DNA of 64,000 bases from Anabaena sp. PCC 7108 (GCF_000332135.1 NZ_KB235896.1:2305403-2369402); one strand, 5' to 3'; shown: positions 26,986 to 37,018, counted from the first letter of the stretch. Notes: generated from the letters alone by a model not told the origin. A program made the numbers and translations.

Positions 26986-28434
26986 ATGCAACTAAACGAA
27001 TTAGAGACAATTAACAATATAGAAAATGAAGCATGGCAAGTATTAGAGAATTCAATTCTCTACTATAAAGGTCGCCCTATTGGCACTTTAGCCGCATATG
27101 ATCCATCGGTAGAAGCATTGAATTATGACCAATGTTTTGTGAGAGATTTTGTATCTTCTGCACTAATTTTTCTCATTAAAGGGAGAACAGAAATTGTTAA
27201 AAATTTTCTAGAAGAAACATTAAAGTTACAGCCAAAAGAAAGAGCTTTAGATGCCTATAAACCTGGTAGAGGTTTAATCCCAGCCAGCTTTAAAGTTGTA
27301 TCTATCAATGGAGAAGAACATTTAGAAGCTGATTTTGGTGAACACGCAATCGCTAGAGTCACACCAGTAGATTCTTGTTTGTGGTGGCTGATTTTATTAC
27401 GTGCTTATGTCATTGCTACTAATGATTATTCTCTAGCTTATCAACCTGAATTCCAAACAGGTATCAGATTAATTATGGAAATCTGTTTGGCTAATCGCTT
27501 TGATATGTATCCAACGCTATTAGTTCCTGATGGAGCTTGTATGATTGATAGACGGATGGGTATATATGGCCATCCTCTAGAAATTCAAGTTCTGTTTTTT
27601 GCTGCCTTGCGTGTAGCGCGGGAACTACTAATTTGTCAAGGTAATCAAGATATTGTGGAAGCAATTAATAATCGCTTGCCTTTGCTATGTGGTCATATCC
27701 GTAAACATTATTGGATAGATATTTCTCGATTGAATGCCATATATCGTTTCAAGAGTGAAGAATATGGTAAAGCGGCCGTGAATCTATTTAACATTTATGT
27801 AGATTCTTTGCCTTATTATGAATTAGATAAATGGCTACCTAAAAAAGGTGGTTATTTAGCAGGTAATGTTGGTCCATCCCAGTTAGATACACGCTTCTTT
27901 TCTCTGGGAAATTTAATGGCTATTATTTCCGATCTTTCTACAGAATCACAATCCGAAGCGATTATGAATTTGATTGAAGAACGGTGGGAAGATTTGGTGG
28001 GAGATATGCCCATGAAAATCTGTTTTCCGGCATTAGAAAATGAAGAGTATAGAGTTGTCACAGGATGTGATCCTAAAAATATACCTTGGTCATATCATAA
28101 TGCGGGAAGCTGGCCTGTTTTAATGTGGATGTTAGCCGCAGCAGCAGTGAAAACGAAAAAACCCCAGTTAGCAGAAAAAGCTTTTGAAATTGCCAAAGCA
28201 CGTATATATGAAGATGAATGGCCAGAATATTATGATGGTAAAAAAGGGAGACTAATTGGTAAACAAGCTAGAAAATATCAAACCTGGACAATTGCTGGAT
28301 ATTTATTAGCAAAAGAACTTATGGATCATCCTGAATTCTTACCATTAGTTAGTTTTGATAAATTACCCCCAGAAACAATTTCTAGAGCTTGTGAGTTTGA
28401 AGTTGGCAGTTTAGATCCTTATATGTCTCTATAA
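26986..28434 (+). CDS. Alkaline/neutral invertase (GH100)
   Basis: A 482-residue cytoplasmic beta-fructofuranosidase family protein that hydrolyses sucrose to glucose and fructose at neutral to alkaline pH. Hallmarks are [21 protein letters not shown]-like [17 protein letters not shown], and [19 protein letters not shown]. Asp188 and Glu414, which I recall as the catalytic pair of Anabaena InvA, are both present at exactly those positions (Asp in MIDRRMG, Glu in EWPEYYD). In heterocystous species invertases process sucrose imported into heterocysts. I cannot tell whether this is the invA or invB orthologue. It is followed by a terminator and a paralogue. Confidence 0.9.
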   Translation: MQLNELETINNIENEAWQVLENSILYYKGRPIGTLAAYDPSVEALNYDQCFVRDFVSSALIFLIKGRTEIVKNFLEETLKLQPKERALDAYKPGRGLIPASFKVVSINGEEHLEADFGEHAIARVTPVDSCLWWLILLRAYVIATNDYSLAYQPEFQTGIRLIMEICLANRFDMYPTLLVPDGACMIDRRMGIYGHPLEIQVLFFAALRVARELLICQGNQDIVEAINNRLPLLCGHIRKHYWIDISRLNAIYRFKSEEYGKAAVNLFNIYVDSLPYYELDKWLPKKGGYLAGNVGPSQLDTRFFSLGNLMAIISDLSTESQSEAIMNLIEERWEDLVGDMPMKICFPALENEEYRVVTGCDPKNIPWSYHNAGSWPVLMWMLAAAAVKTKKPQLAEKAFEIAKARIYEDEWPEYYDGKKGRLIGKQARKYQTWTIAGYLLAKELMDHPEFLPLVSFDKLPPETISRACEFEVGSLDPYMSL

Positions 28435-28506
28435 TAGATGCAGCAATCTTGAATAGTTGTACTTCTAGTAATCTGAAAAACTGTTCAACTAAGACAACAT
28501 TGGTTT

Positions 28507-28537
28507 AGCCCCTATGAGAAAATACGGGGCTTTTTTT
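28507..28537 (+). terminator. Rho-independent terminator after the first invertase
   Basis: AGCCCC (28507-28512) pairs with GGGGCT (28526-28531) around a 13-base loop, followed directly by a run of seven T. It separates the two invertase genes transcriptionally. Confidence 0.9.
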
Positions 28538-28684
28538 ATTTTGTGGATAAATAGCTTTCAGTAACCAGTCAAACAAGATATCATAATAAGAGAATAGTAA
28601 AAAGCAACAAATCGAAAAGTTTTGTTATTCACAAGACAAACTGTCACTTCCTAAACAATCTCATAAAAATGGAGTAATTACCCT

Positions 28685-30100
28685 ATGACAAGAGAAGAAA
28701 TATCAATAGTAAATACTCTAGAAAACCAGGCTTGGGAATTGCTAGAAAGGTCAATTGTTTATTATAAAGGTCATCCTGTAGGAACTATAGCTGTTTGTGA
28801 TAAAACTCAATCTATTTTAAATTCTGATCATTGCTTTATTCGAGATTTTATGCCATCAGCTTTACTTTTTCTAATCAAAGGTAGATATGATATTGTGCAT
28901 AACTTTCTAGAAGAAACTTTAAAATTACAACCGAAAAAAAATCAATTTGATGCTTATACACCTCGTAAAGGGTTAATACCAGCCAGTTTTAAAGTAGTAT
29001 CAATAGATGGAGAAGAGTCTTTAGAAGCAGACTTTGGTGAAAAAGCTATAGCTAGAGTGACACCTGTTGATTCTTGTTTATGGTGGATTATTCTTTTACA
29101 CGCTTATGTTAAAGCTACAAAAGATGTGAAGTTTGCCATGCAGCCTCAATTTCAGCAAGGCATTATGTTAATCATGGAGATTTGTTTAGCGACGCGGTTT
29201 GATATGAACCCAATGCTATTAGTTCCTGATGGTGCTTGTATGATTTACCGTCGTATGGGTATTTATGGTTATCCTTTAGAAATTCAATCTTTATTTTATG
29301 CTGCTTTACGGGCAGCACGTAAATTGTTAATTTGTGCAGGTAACGAAGAGATTGTTACAGCTATTGATAATCGCTTACCTTTATTAAGAGATCATATCCG
29401 TCATCATTATTGGATAGATATGAAACACCTGAATATTATCTATCGTTTTAAAAGTGAAGAATATGGACAAACAGCAGTAAATCCATTTAACATCTATCCA
29501 GATTCCATTCCCTACGCCGATTTATCCGTTTGGTTGCCAAAACATGGTGGTTATCTAGCTGGAAATGTCGGACCATCTCAGTTAGATGTTCGTTTCTTCT
29601 CTTTAGGAAATTTAATGGCTATTATTTGTTCTCTTACTAATGAACGTCAATCCCAAGCCATTATGAATTTGATTGAAGAACAATGGGATGATTTGGTGGG
29701 AGAAATGCCCATGAAAATTTGTTTTCCGGCTTTAGAAAATGAAGAATATAAAATTTTTACTGGTTGTGACCCCAAAAATGTCCCCTGGTCATATCATAAT
29801 GGTGGTAGCTGGCCAGTTTTGTTATGGTTTTTAGCTGCTGCTGCTCAAAAAACAGGTAGAACCAATATTAGTGAACGTGCTATTGAAATTGCTCAAGCAA
29901 GACTTAGTCAAGACGAATGGCCAGAATATTACGATAGTACGAGTGGCTCATTAATTGGTAAAGAAGCAAGGAGATATCAAACTTGGACTGTGACAGGTTT
30001 TTTATTAGCAAAAGAATTAATGCGAAATCCTGAATATTTGGATTTGATTAGTTTTGGAGAATTTGATATTGAAAAGAATGACCGATTTTGTGATTTATAA
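28685..30100 (+). CDS. GH100 invertase paralogue with Tyr at catalytic Asp188
   Basis: A 471-residue GH100 protein collinear with its upstream neighbour throughout and clearly its tandem duplicate (for example [29 protein letters not shown] shared). At residue 188 the otherwise invariant MIDRRMG reads MIYRRMG: the codon is TAC in place of GAT/GAC. The partner Glu414 (EWPEYYD) and all other core motifs are kept, and the frame is open, so the gene is under constraint but should have lost the general acid. It may be a regulatory or sucrose-binding pseudoenzyme, or act by another route. GGAGTAATTACCCT provides a ribosome-binding site. It has its own intergenic promoter region after the terminator at 28507. 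Confidence 0.88.
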   Translation: MTREEISIVNTLENQAWELLERSIVYYKGHPVGTIAVCDKTQSILNSDHCFIRDFMPSALLFLIKGRYDIVHNFLEETLKLQPKKNQFDAYTPRKGLIPASFKVVSIDGEESLEADFGEKAIARVTPVDSCLWWIILLHAYVKATKDVKFAMQPQFQQGIMLIMEICLATRFDMNPMLLVPDGACMIYRRMGIYGYPLEIQSLFYAALRAARKLLICAGNEEIVTAIDNRLPLLRDHIRHHYWIDMKHLNIIYRFKSEEYGQTAVNPFNIYPDSIPYADLSVWLPKHGGYLAGNVGPSQLDVRFFSLGNLMAIICSLTNERQSQAIMNLIEEQWDDLVGEMPMKICFPALENEEYKIFTGCDPKNVPWSYHNGGSWPVLLWFLAAAAQKTGRTNISERAIEIAQARLSQDEWPEYYDSTSGSLIGKEARRYQTWTVTGFLLAKELMRNPEYLDLISFGEFDIEKNDRFCDL

Positions 30101-30758
30101 CTGCTAATCTCTGCTAACTTAAGCAGTTAAAAATTAAGCTGAATCTTCGTAGGTATAGCGCCCAACAGCACTAAATGTGCATTTTCGCAGTCGCCCTACA
30201 TTTGAAGATTCGGGTAAATAGCACAGTGTTGGTTCTATTTATGCTGCTCTTATTTAAGAATTTAGTACGACAAGAAGCTGAATATTTTTTGTGTGGTTCT
30301 CCATCTTTTATGGAGTCCATAATTTTTACCTTCGCTAATACTCCATTTTTCAAACTTTTAATCCTATCTTCCGCACCCTCAACTGTCACAATCGGTTTTT
30401 ACTCTTTTTTGTGATGATATGAGGATGTATTGTATACCACATCTCAATGAATTAACGGATACATGATGTCGATAAGGCATAATTTATATCCAAAAATCAA
30501 GAGAGAATTAAGTGATAATACTATGTGACACCCCAGGGTGCGGAATGTGGGTTTAATATACTTTAAATTGTTTTTGAAAGTTATACTCTACAGGATATCT
30601 AGGATAAAATACGGCTGTTAAAACAGATTTAAACCATGTAACTGCCTTCTTTGAGTCGATGACGTGTATTTAGGCGTATCGACTCAAGTTGTTGACAAAT
30701 CATCTCATACTCAGCATCCTAGGCTTTGTCAATTAGCAACTTTCCCAGCAGATTCCGA
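30101..30758. other. Non-coding intergenic region (658 bases)
   Basis: Between the second invertase and the Nudix gene. Overlapping frames of 70 to 80 codons run on both strands (about 30171-30414), but neither has a ribosome-binding site or recognisable domain. The minus-strand frame (VEGAEDRIKSLKNGVLAKVK) has a protein-like composition and might be a gene fragment. No hairpin terminator or RNA gene is evident. Confidence 0.35.
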
Positions 30759-31307
30759 TCAAATTAAAAACGAACGAGCTAGGAAAAAACTAGCAATAGA
30801 TTTAGCATCTACAGGTTCACCTTCACGAATAGCTTGGTCTAGTTCTTCGGGAGTCAACAACACTGTTTCTATATCTTCGTCTTCGTCTTGTTTTGGAGGT
30901 ATTTCCAGCTTTTGCAAATCTCGTGCCAAAAAAGCATAGATAATCTCATCGGAATAACCAGGAGCCAGAAAAAACTCTCCCAACTTATCCCATTTATCAG
31001 CGTGGTAGCCAGTTTCTTCCTCAATTTCCCTTTGTATAGTTTGTAAAGGATCTTCATTGAGTTCTAGAGTGCCTGCGGGGAATTCTAACAATCTCCCTTG
31101 TACGGCAAAACGATACTGACGTATAAGCACCAGTTTACCCTCCGAGGTGACAGGAACAGCAAGAGCGCCACCGGGATGACGAATACACTCCCACTCTCCC
31201 TCAGTTTTATTGGGTAAACGTAAGCGATTGACTTCAAAATTAAACTTGCGTCCTTTGTGGAACAAGCGTTGCTTCAGCAGCTGTGGTAATTCTCTACCTA
31301 GTGGCAT
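30759..31307 (-). CDS. Nudix hydrolase, ADP-ribose pyrophosphatase type
   Basis: A 182-residue Nudix enzyme. The Nudix box is complete (GTLELNEDPLQTIQREIEEE followed by TGY) and is preceded by VLIRQYRFAVQGRLLEFPAG, the pattern of ADP-ribose pyrophosphatases, which hydrolyse ADP-ribose to AMP and ribose-5-phosphate. It follows folK on the same strand at a 90-base gap. Exact substrate is inferred from the box context only. Confidence 0.85.
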   Translation of the reverse strand: MPLGRELPQLLKQRLFHKGRKFNFEVNRLRLPNKTEGEWECIRHPGGALAVPVTSEGKLVLIRQYRFAVQGRLLEFPAGTLELNEDPLQTIQREIEEETGYHADKWDKLGEFFLAPGYSDEIIYAFLARDLQKLEIPPKQDEDEDIETVLLTPEELDQAIREGEPVDAKSIASFFLARSFLI

Positions 31308-31397
31308 AGTTAAGATTTTATGGTCTGCAAATACACAGAATATATACTGTAGCTTTTTTGTGTAATCAGTATTTTTCTGCTTTTAACGATGGTAACT

Positions 31398-31997
31398 TTA
31401 ATTGCTCTTAACTAAATGTACATCAGAAGTGTCTACTTCTTGGAGGAGATCATGAATTATCCTTTGAGAAAATGGTTCTATCCAATCCGGGGCAATTTCT
31501 GCCAATGGGACTAATACAAAAGCTCGTTCGTGCATTCGGGGATGAGGAATCTGGAGATTTGGCTGATCTACAATTAAGTCATCGTATAACAATAAATCTA
31601 AATCTAAAGTACGCGCTCCCCAACGTTCTTGACGGACACGTCCGAACTTTTGTTCAATTGCTAACAAAGTCTCTAACAACGCCTGGGGTGATAATTTTAC
31701 TTTGAATTTGGCACAGCCATTCAAGTAATCTGGCTGGGGTGGACCGACCGCTTTAGTTTTGTACCAACTAGATTTGGCTTCGAGGATAATACCTGGGGTT
31801 GCGGCTAAAGTCTCTAGAGATGCTTGGAAAATTTCGTGGGTATCACCCATATTACCCCCAAAAGATATGGCTACCCTCGCCCCTCTCATCTTACCTCTGT
31901 TGGGGAAGCTAGATGCTTGCGCCGATTTTTTAGACACAGTTGCGCTATCTGAGTCTTCAGGGATCAAAGTTTGTGGATAAGTTGCAGGTGTTTCCAA
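31398..31997 (-). CDS. folK: 2-amino-4-hydroxy-6-hydroxymethyldihydropteridine pyrophosphokinase FolK
   Basis: Transfers pyrophosphate from ATP to 6-hydroxymethyl-dihydropterin in folate synthesis. Motifs: VAISFGGNMGDTHEIFQ at the start of the domain, YLNGCAKFKVKLSP, FGRVRQERWGARTLDLDLLL and IPHPRMHERAFVLVPLAEIA. The predicted protein has 199 residues with about 37 extra, low-complexity N-terminal residues; an internal ATG (MRGARVAISFGG) at about residue 38 would give the usual 160-residue form and may be the true start. Confidence 0.9.
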   Translation of the reverse strand: METPATYPQTLIPEDSDSATVSKKSAQASSFPNRGKMRGARVAISFGGNMGDTHEIFQASLETLAATPGIILEAKSSWYKTKAVGPPQPDYLNGCAKFKVKLSPQALLETLLAIEQKFGRVRQERWGARTLDLDLLLYDDLIVDQPNLQIPHPRMHERAFVLVPLAEIAPDWIEPFSQRIIHDLLQEVDTSDVHLVKSN

Positions 31998-32284
31998 TGG
32001 TCTTTATGTTCCGCAAAATTATTTAATAATTGGAAGAAACCACTATCACTAAACAGGTTGTGAAAAAAGCAGAAGTCAGTACTGAATTAAGTTGATTATT
32101 TATGGGATATTATACTAGCACTAAGGTCTTGCTCTAACACCAAATCTAGTCATGATAGTTCTGTGGCCAAGACTTGGAGTAAAAGTCAACAAATACAAGT
32201 AACTGTGACGAGGAGAAACTGCTATTGCCACTTGGGAATCATCACAAAAAAGAGGAGTCCAGACATGACAACTTACCACAAACC

Positions 32285-34567
32285 ATGTTGGTGAAAGCAA
32301 AGCAGTTACTGAACCAGATGACGAACATATCATCTGGGATGGTTGCCAGGATTGGTAGGAGCGATAAACCTTTTTATCGTCGGATTTGGTTTTGGACAGG
32401 CTTGGGTTTAGGTGGCGGAATTATTGCTTTTAGTTACGGTATAGGTTCTATAGATCGCTCTTTACCAGATAAAGCTGAACTAAACGCAGTAGTGCGAGAG
32501 CAAACGCTGACTATTAAAGCTGGGGATGGTACTGTTCTTCAACAGCAAGGAGAAGCGACAAGGGAACAGCTAAAGCTAGAGCAAATACCAGATAACTTAA
32601 AGAAAGCTTTTATCGCTTCAGAAGACCGAAGATTTGCACAACACAATGGGGTCGATACTCAAGGTATCATCAGAGCAGTTGTAAATAATTTGCGATCGCA
32701 AAATGTGGTAGAAGGTGGTAGTACCATTACCCAGCAAGTGGCACGAATTCTCTTCCTCACCCAAGAACGGACTCTCTGGCGCAAACTCAAGGAAGTCCGT
32801 TTGGCTCAAAAAATGGAGCAAGAATTGACCAAAGACCAGATTTTAGAACGTTACCTGAATCTGGTTTATTTGGGTTCTGGAGCCTACGGTGTCGGAGATG
32901 CCGCCTGGGTATATTTTAGTAAAACAGTAGATCAACTCACGTTGTCAGAAATGGCAACCATTGCCGGACTAGCCCCCGCTCCCAACATCTACGCCCCAGA
33001 TAAGAATCCCAAAGCGGCAATAGAGCGCCGAAATTTGGTCTTGCAACGGATGCAGGAAGATGGAGTAATTACACCAGAGCAAAGACAAGCTGCGATTCAA
33101 GAAAAACTGACTGTTAACAGTAGTTTACCCAAACGGTTGCAAGTCGAGTTTCCTTACTTTACTACCTACGTTCAGCAGGAATTGCCCAAATATATTTCTG
33201 CTGATGTATTGGCAGGAGGCGGTTTATTAGTAGAAACAACTTTAAATCCCAATTGGCAAAAATCAGCCGAAGAGGCAGTTGCTAAAACTTTAAAAAATCA
33301 AGGTAGATGGGAGAATTTTAAAGAAGCAGCTTTAGTAGCTATCGATCCCCGTAATGGAGAAATCCAAGCAATGGTGGGGGGTAAAGACTTTAATAAAAAC
33401 CAGTTTAATCGAGTTACTCAAGCCCAACGGCAACCAGGCTCGACATTTAAGGGTTTTGTCTATGCTACTGCGATCGCTACAGGTAAGAGTCCCTATGACG
33501 GTTATGTAGATCAACCTTTGGTAGTAGATGGTTATGAACCAAAAAATTACAGCGAAAAATTCTATGGTTGGATGAACCTCAGAGATGCCCTGACTCGCTC
33601 CATCAACACAATTGCAGTCAGGTTGTTAATCGATGTGGGATTTGAGCCAACAATTAAACTTGCCCATGATATGGGAATTAAATCAGAACTGAAACCGACT
33701 TATTCTTTGGCTCTCGGTTCTAATGAAGTCAATCTCCTGGAATTAACCAGTGCGTATGGTTCTTTTGCCAACCAAGGATCACATACAGAAGTTCATGGTA
33801 TTCGTCGCATACTTAACCGTCAAGGTCAGGTAATTTGGTCTGCTGATTTCCCATCTAAACAGGTTTTGGATGCTGATAGTAGCGCCATTATGACCTGGAT
33901 GTTACGCAACGTTGTCAACAACGGAACTGGTGGTGCTGCCCAATTAGATGATAGACCCGTGGCTGGCAAAACTGGTACTTCTGATGAAGCCCGTGATTTA
34001 TGGTTTATTGGTTATATTCCCCAAGTCGTAGCAGGAGTTTGGCTAGGTAACGATAATAACCGCCCTACTTATGGGAGTAGTAGCAGCGCCGCTTATACCT
34101 GGCATGAATTTATGGCAAAAGCGGTGGTGGGTATGTCTGTAGAGAAGTTTCCTGCACGTCCTAAGTTGGAAAATCGCAAAGGGACAATTACAGCCCAGCC
34201 CATCAAACCGAAAAAAATTGTCAATGTCTCTTTTTCTAATAATGATGAAAAATCGGATGAGGATAATACCGACAATTCTAATTCATCAAGCAGACGCAGA
34301 CGCAGAAGACGAGATACTCAAGTAGAAGAACAGTCATCGAACTATACCCCAAGACGGAGAAGACGTTACCAACAACAAGAAGATACCACTCCTAGAAGAA
34401 GACGACGACGCGATCGCTCTGAAGAATCTAGCAATAATTCTTCTTCGGAATCATCTTCTAGTTCTCGTCGGCGCAGCAGAAGTAGAAATAACGGTGCTGC
34501 TAACTCTTCACCTGCTGTTCAGCCCTCTTGGCGGGAAAGACTTAAACCAGGCGCTTCTTCTGAATAA
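32285..34567 (+). CDS. Class A penicillin-binding protein (glycosyltransferase/transpeptidase)
   Basis: A bifunctional peptidoglycan synthase of about 760 residues from the ATG at 32285; an upstream in-frame TTG at 32225 is less likely. A membrane anchor (IWFWTGLGLGGGIIAFSYGI) is followed by the GT51 domain (EDRRFAQHNGVD; EGGSTITQQVARIL; RYLNLVYLGSGAYG) and the transpeptidase domain with SxxK (PGSTFKGF), SxN (SINTIAV) and KTG (VAGKTGTSDEARDLW). The last 100 residues are a low-complexity Arg/Ser tail (runs such as RRRRRR, SSESSSSSRR). It is monocistronic. Which of the Anabaena class A PBPs it matches cannot be decided by eye. Confidence 0.92.
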   Translation: MLVKAKQLLNQMTNISSGMVARIGRSDKPFYRRIWFWTGLGLGGGIIAFSYGIGSIDRSLPDKAELNAVVREQTLTIKAGDGTVLQQQGEATREQLKLEQIPDNLKKAFIASEDRRFAQHNGVDTQGIIRAVVNNLRSQNVVEGGSTITQQVARILFLTQERTLWRKLKEVRLAQKMEQELTKDQILERYLNLVYLGSGAYGVGDAAWVYFSKTVDQLTLSEMATIAGLAPAPNIYAPDKNPKAAIERRNLVLQRMQEDGVITPEQRQAAIQEKLTVNSSLPKRLQVEFPYFTTYVQQELPKYISADVLAGGGLLVETTLNPNWQKSAEEAVAKTLKNQGRWENFKEAALVAIDPRNGEIQAMVGGKDFNKNQFNRVTQAQRQPGSTFKGFVYATAIATGKSPYDGYVDQPLVVDGYEPKNYSEKFYGWMNLRDALTRSINTIAVRLLIDVGFEPTIKLAHDMGIKSELKPTYSLALGSNEVNLLELTSAYGSFANQGSHTEVHGIRRILNRQGQVIWSADFPSKQVLDADSSAIMTWMLRNVVNNGTGGAAQLDDRPVAGKTGTSDEARDLWFIGYIPQVVAGVWLGNDNNRPTYGSSSSAAYTWHEFMAKAVVGMSVEKFPARPKLENRKGTITAQPIKPKKIVNVSFSNNDEKSDEDNTDNSNSSSRRRRRRRDTQVEEQSSNYTPRRRRRYQQQEDTTPRRRRRRDRSEESSNNSSSESSSSSRRRSRSRNNGAANSSPAVQPSWRERLKPGASSE

Positions 34568-34741
34568 TTAGGACTTGCTGAGAAAGTCTTTAAACCTGTG
34601 GTTTTTCATAAGTGCTATGGGCGGATCATCAAAAGTAAATACCATTAGATGTCAAGTATTTCAAACTAGAGGGGGATGTAAGTGATAAGCTCGTTTTATA
34701 CTTTGTTAAGAAGTGTTACCTCAAAGTAGGAGAATATACTC

Positions 34742-34936
34742 ATGCATTTATTACTTCAATCAGCAGCACCAGCCGCAGCCGGACCACATTTCCCCTTAGC
34801 TTTTACTTTGGTGTATGTAGTAGGTTTTATTGCTGCTGTCACCATTGGCTCAATTGCTTGGTACAACTCAAAACGTCCCGCAGGTTGGGAAAGCAAAGAT
34901 CGTCCTGACTTTGTACCTAAGGTTGATAAAGATTAA
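34742..34936 (+). CDS. psb35: Probable photosystem II assembly protein Psb35 (single-TM, 64 aa)
   Basis: A 64-residue protein with one membrane helix (FPLAFTLVYVVGFIAAVTIG) followed by SIAWYNSKRPAGWESKDRPD and an acidic/Lys C-terminus. This strongly conserved tail matches my memory of the cyanobacterial Ssl2148/Psb35 family, which associates with the CP47 assembly module of photosystem II. A GTAGGAGAATATACTC ribosome-binding site precedes the ATG. The function is by recollection; the existence of a real conserved small membrane gene is well supported. Confidence 0.6.
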   Translation: MHLLLQSAAPAAAGPHFPLAFTLVYVVGFIAAVTIGSIAWYNSKRPAGWESKDRPDFVPKVDKD

Positions 34937-34946
34937 ATTTGGTGAT

Positions 34947-34994
34947 TGGTAATTGGTAAGTGGGAAAAATTTATTACCCATTACCAATTACCCA
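34947..34994. terminator. Hairpin of interspersed 'GGTAATTGG' repeat
   Basis: TGGTAATTGGTAA (34947-34959) pairs with TTACCAATTACCCA (34981-34994) with about one mismatch, in the convergent gap between psb35 and the TerB-like gene. It is part of a text (TTACCAATTACCCATT) that recurs between cyanobacterial genes; it could terminate transcription on either strand but lacks a long T-run. Confidence 0.45.
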
Positions 34995-35006
34995 TTCTCC
35001 ATTACC

Positions 35007-35429
35007 TTAATTTTGAACCTCAACCCAACGACGGTAAAGCTTTTTAATTTGTTTAAGCAAAGTAGTATGAGCCGATTGGTTTGACTCGTTAGACTTGCTT
35101 AACTCCTCCAACGTTGTTAGCAATCTGGCTTCTTCGATTCCTACCTCACCGTCACTGTAAATTAAGCCGCTGATGGCTTCAATTAAATTTTCGCAATCTT
35201 CCAAACTAGGGCGATCGCCTAGATACTCTCTGACCCATTTATAACAATCTTTTGGCTGTACGGGAACTAATTCATACAGCCAAGGTTTAATTTCAGGATC
35301 ATTAGCCAAGCCTTTAGCCTGAGCGATTTCCCGTAAATATTGCCTTTCTTCCGGCTGGATTCTGCCATCAATCCAAGCGGCTCCAATCAAAATTTTAACT
35401 AATTTTTTTACATGAGAATGAGTAACCAT
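35007..35429 (-). CDS. TerB-family protein
   Basis: A 140-residue helical protein of the TerB/tellurite-resistance-like fold: KILIGAAWIDGRIQPEERQY and later AISGLIYSDGEVGIEEARLL, the two Asp-containing halves of a TerB metal-binding bundle. The role in cyanobacteria is unknown. It stands 57 bases after rsmB on the same strand and may be cotranscribed. Confidence 0.75.
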   Translation of the reverse strand: MVTHSHVKKLVKILIGAAWIDGRIQPEERQYLREIAQAKGLANDPEIKPWLYELVPVQPKDCYKWVREYLGDRPSLEDCENLIEAISGLIYSDGEVGIEEARLLTTLEELSKSNESNQSAHTTLLKQIKKLYRRWVEVQN

Positions 35430-35486
35430 TGCTGCCTCCTCTGGTAGATTGCGGCTTCAATCAAATGGTACAATCGTTAGCAATAT

Positions 35487-36827
35487 TCACTCGTAATTAT
35501 TGGTTTTTCTTAAGCGCACCATAAAAAACCCATCCATATCCTGTTGATGAGGCCAAACTTTTAACCAACCAGGAGCAGCACTATTAAGTAAATCAAAAGA
35601 GTGAGACTCTATTTGCCAATGGGGATTTGCTGCTAAAAACTCAGAAATTACTTCTTCATTCTCTGTCGGATGCAGTGTACAAGTTGCATAAACTAAAACC
35701 CCACCAGTCTTGACAAAATTTGCATTATGTGATAATAATTCTTTTTGTAGTTGGGAAAGTTCCTTTACAGATGTTGGTGTTTGTCGCCAACGGGCATCAG
35801 CGTGACGGTGCATGGTTCCCAAACCGGAACAAGGAGCATCAAGTAATACACAGTCAGCGGTTTGGTAGAATTGTGGTAAGTTGCGGCTATCTCCTGTACA
35901 AATCTCGATAGATTGTAAATGCAGACGTTGGGCATTTTCTTTTAATTTGCGTAACCGGGAAGCAGTTTGATCACAAGCCCAAATTTTGCCCTTATCTCCC
36001 ATTAACTCAGCAATATGTGTTGTTTTCCCCCCTGGTGCAGCACAAACATCAATCACCACATCATCGGGTTGAGGGTCAAGTAAATAACCAACTAATTGGG
36101 CGCTACTATCTTGAACAGTCCACCAACCTTCATGGAAACCAGGTAAATTTTGAATTGCACCAGTATTCCCAATGAATCGTAAAGCTTGGGGTAAATGGGG
36201 AATACGTTTAACTAAAACCCCCGCAGACTCAAAAGCCGATTCTACCTCTTCTAAAGAACTACGAAGAATATTTACCCGTAAATCAATTGTCGGGGTTTGA
36301 TTCATCCAGATACAAAGTTTTTCGGTTTCCTCAAAACCCAATTGTGATAACCACACTTCAATTATCCAATTAGGGAAACTGTGTAAAATTCCCAACCTTT
36401 CTACCGGATTTTCTGGTAAATTAAGTGGTTCTGAGGATTTTTCTGCCACCCGGAGATATTGACGTAATAAACCATTGACAAAGCCAGTTAAACCAGGAAA
36501 ACCATTTTCCTTTGCTAATTCGACGGTGGTATTTACAGCCGCAGAAACGGGTATTCTTTCTTGATAACGCAGTTGGTAAAAACCGAGATGTAAAATAGTG
36601 CGGAGGTCTTTTGGTTGTTGCTGGGTTTTCTTAGTAGCAAGTTGGTCAATTATAGTATCTAGGGTACGTTGTCTTCTCACGCTACCATAGACTAATTCTG
36701 TCATTAAACGACGGTCATTATCGAGCAACTTAAACTTTTGTAGCACTCGGTCTAAAGCAACATCAGCATAAGCTCCTTTGTGAACTTCTTTAAGAGCAAT
36801 AAAGGCTAATTGACGGGGATTTGTCAT
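35487..36827 (-). CDS. rsmB: 16S rRNA (cytosine-967-C5) methyltransferase RsmB
   Basis: A 446-residue protein with an N-terminal NusB-like RNA-binding domain (ALDRVLQKFKLLDNDRRLMT; LVYGSVRRQRTLD) and a C-terminal SAM methyltransferase domain: SAM-binding DVCAAPGGKTTHIAELM, motif IV LLDAPCSGLGTMHRH and motif VI YATCTLHPTENEEV, the latter two carrying the two catalytic Cys. It modifies C967 in 16S rRNA. Full length, with no anomaly. Confidence 0.93.
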   Translation of the reverse strand: MTNPRQLAFIALKEVHKGAYADVALDRVLQKFKLLDNDRRLMTELVYGSVRRQRTLDTIIDQLATKKTQQQPKDLRTILHLGFYQLRYQERIPVSAAVNTTVELAKENGFPGLTGFVNGLLRQYLRVAEKSSEPLNLPENPVERLGILHSFPNWIIEVWLSQLGFEETEKLCIWMNQTPTIDLRVNILRSSLEEVESAFESAGVLVKRIPHLPQALRFIGNTGAIQNLPGFHEGWWTVQDSSAQLVGYLLDPQPDDVVIDVCAAPGGKTTHIAELMGDKGKIWACDQTASRLRKLKENAQRLHLQSIEICTGDSRNLPQFYQTADCVLLDAPCSGLGTMHRHADARWRQTPTSVKELSQLQKELLSHNANFVKTGGVLVYATCTLHPTENEEVISEFLAANPHWQIESHSFDLLNSAAPGWLKVWPHQQDMDGFFMVRLRKTNNYE

Positions 36828-36917
36828 GAAATTCAGGAAAATAAGTAGGTTGGCGTGAAAAATTGTCGTAATGATCAGGGAACAGAGAACAGGGTGGAAA
36901 CTCTTTTTTTAGATGGC

Positions 36918-37018
36918 GGCGTTGCATAATTGCGGGATGATTTGAGAATCTGCATCAATATATAATCACCGCGTCTCCTTCCGCGTTAGCCTCAATCATT
37001 CTCTTATTCAGCAACGCC
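36918..37018. mobile_element. Short MITE-like element with GGCGTTGC ends
   Basis: About 101 bases bounded by GGCGTTGC (36918-36925) and GCAACGCC (37011-37018). Inside, the arms continue imperfectly (TAATTGCGGGATGATTTGAG against CTCAATCATTCTCTTATTCA). Ends of this kind (GGCGTTGCTGAAT) are common at IS and MITE termini in cyanobacteria. No target duplication was identified with confidence. Confidence 0.45.

Noticed and set aside
30171-30414. Overlapping frames on both strands after the second invertase
   Set aside because: No ribosome-binding site, no family pattern; the minus-strand frame looks protein-like but I could not support a gene.
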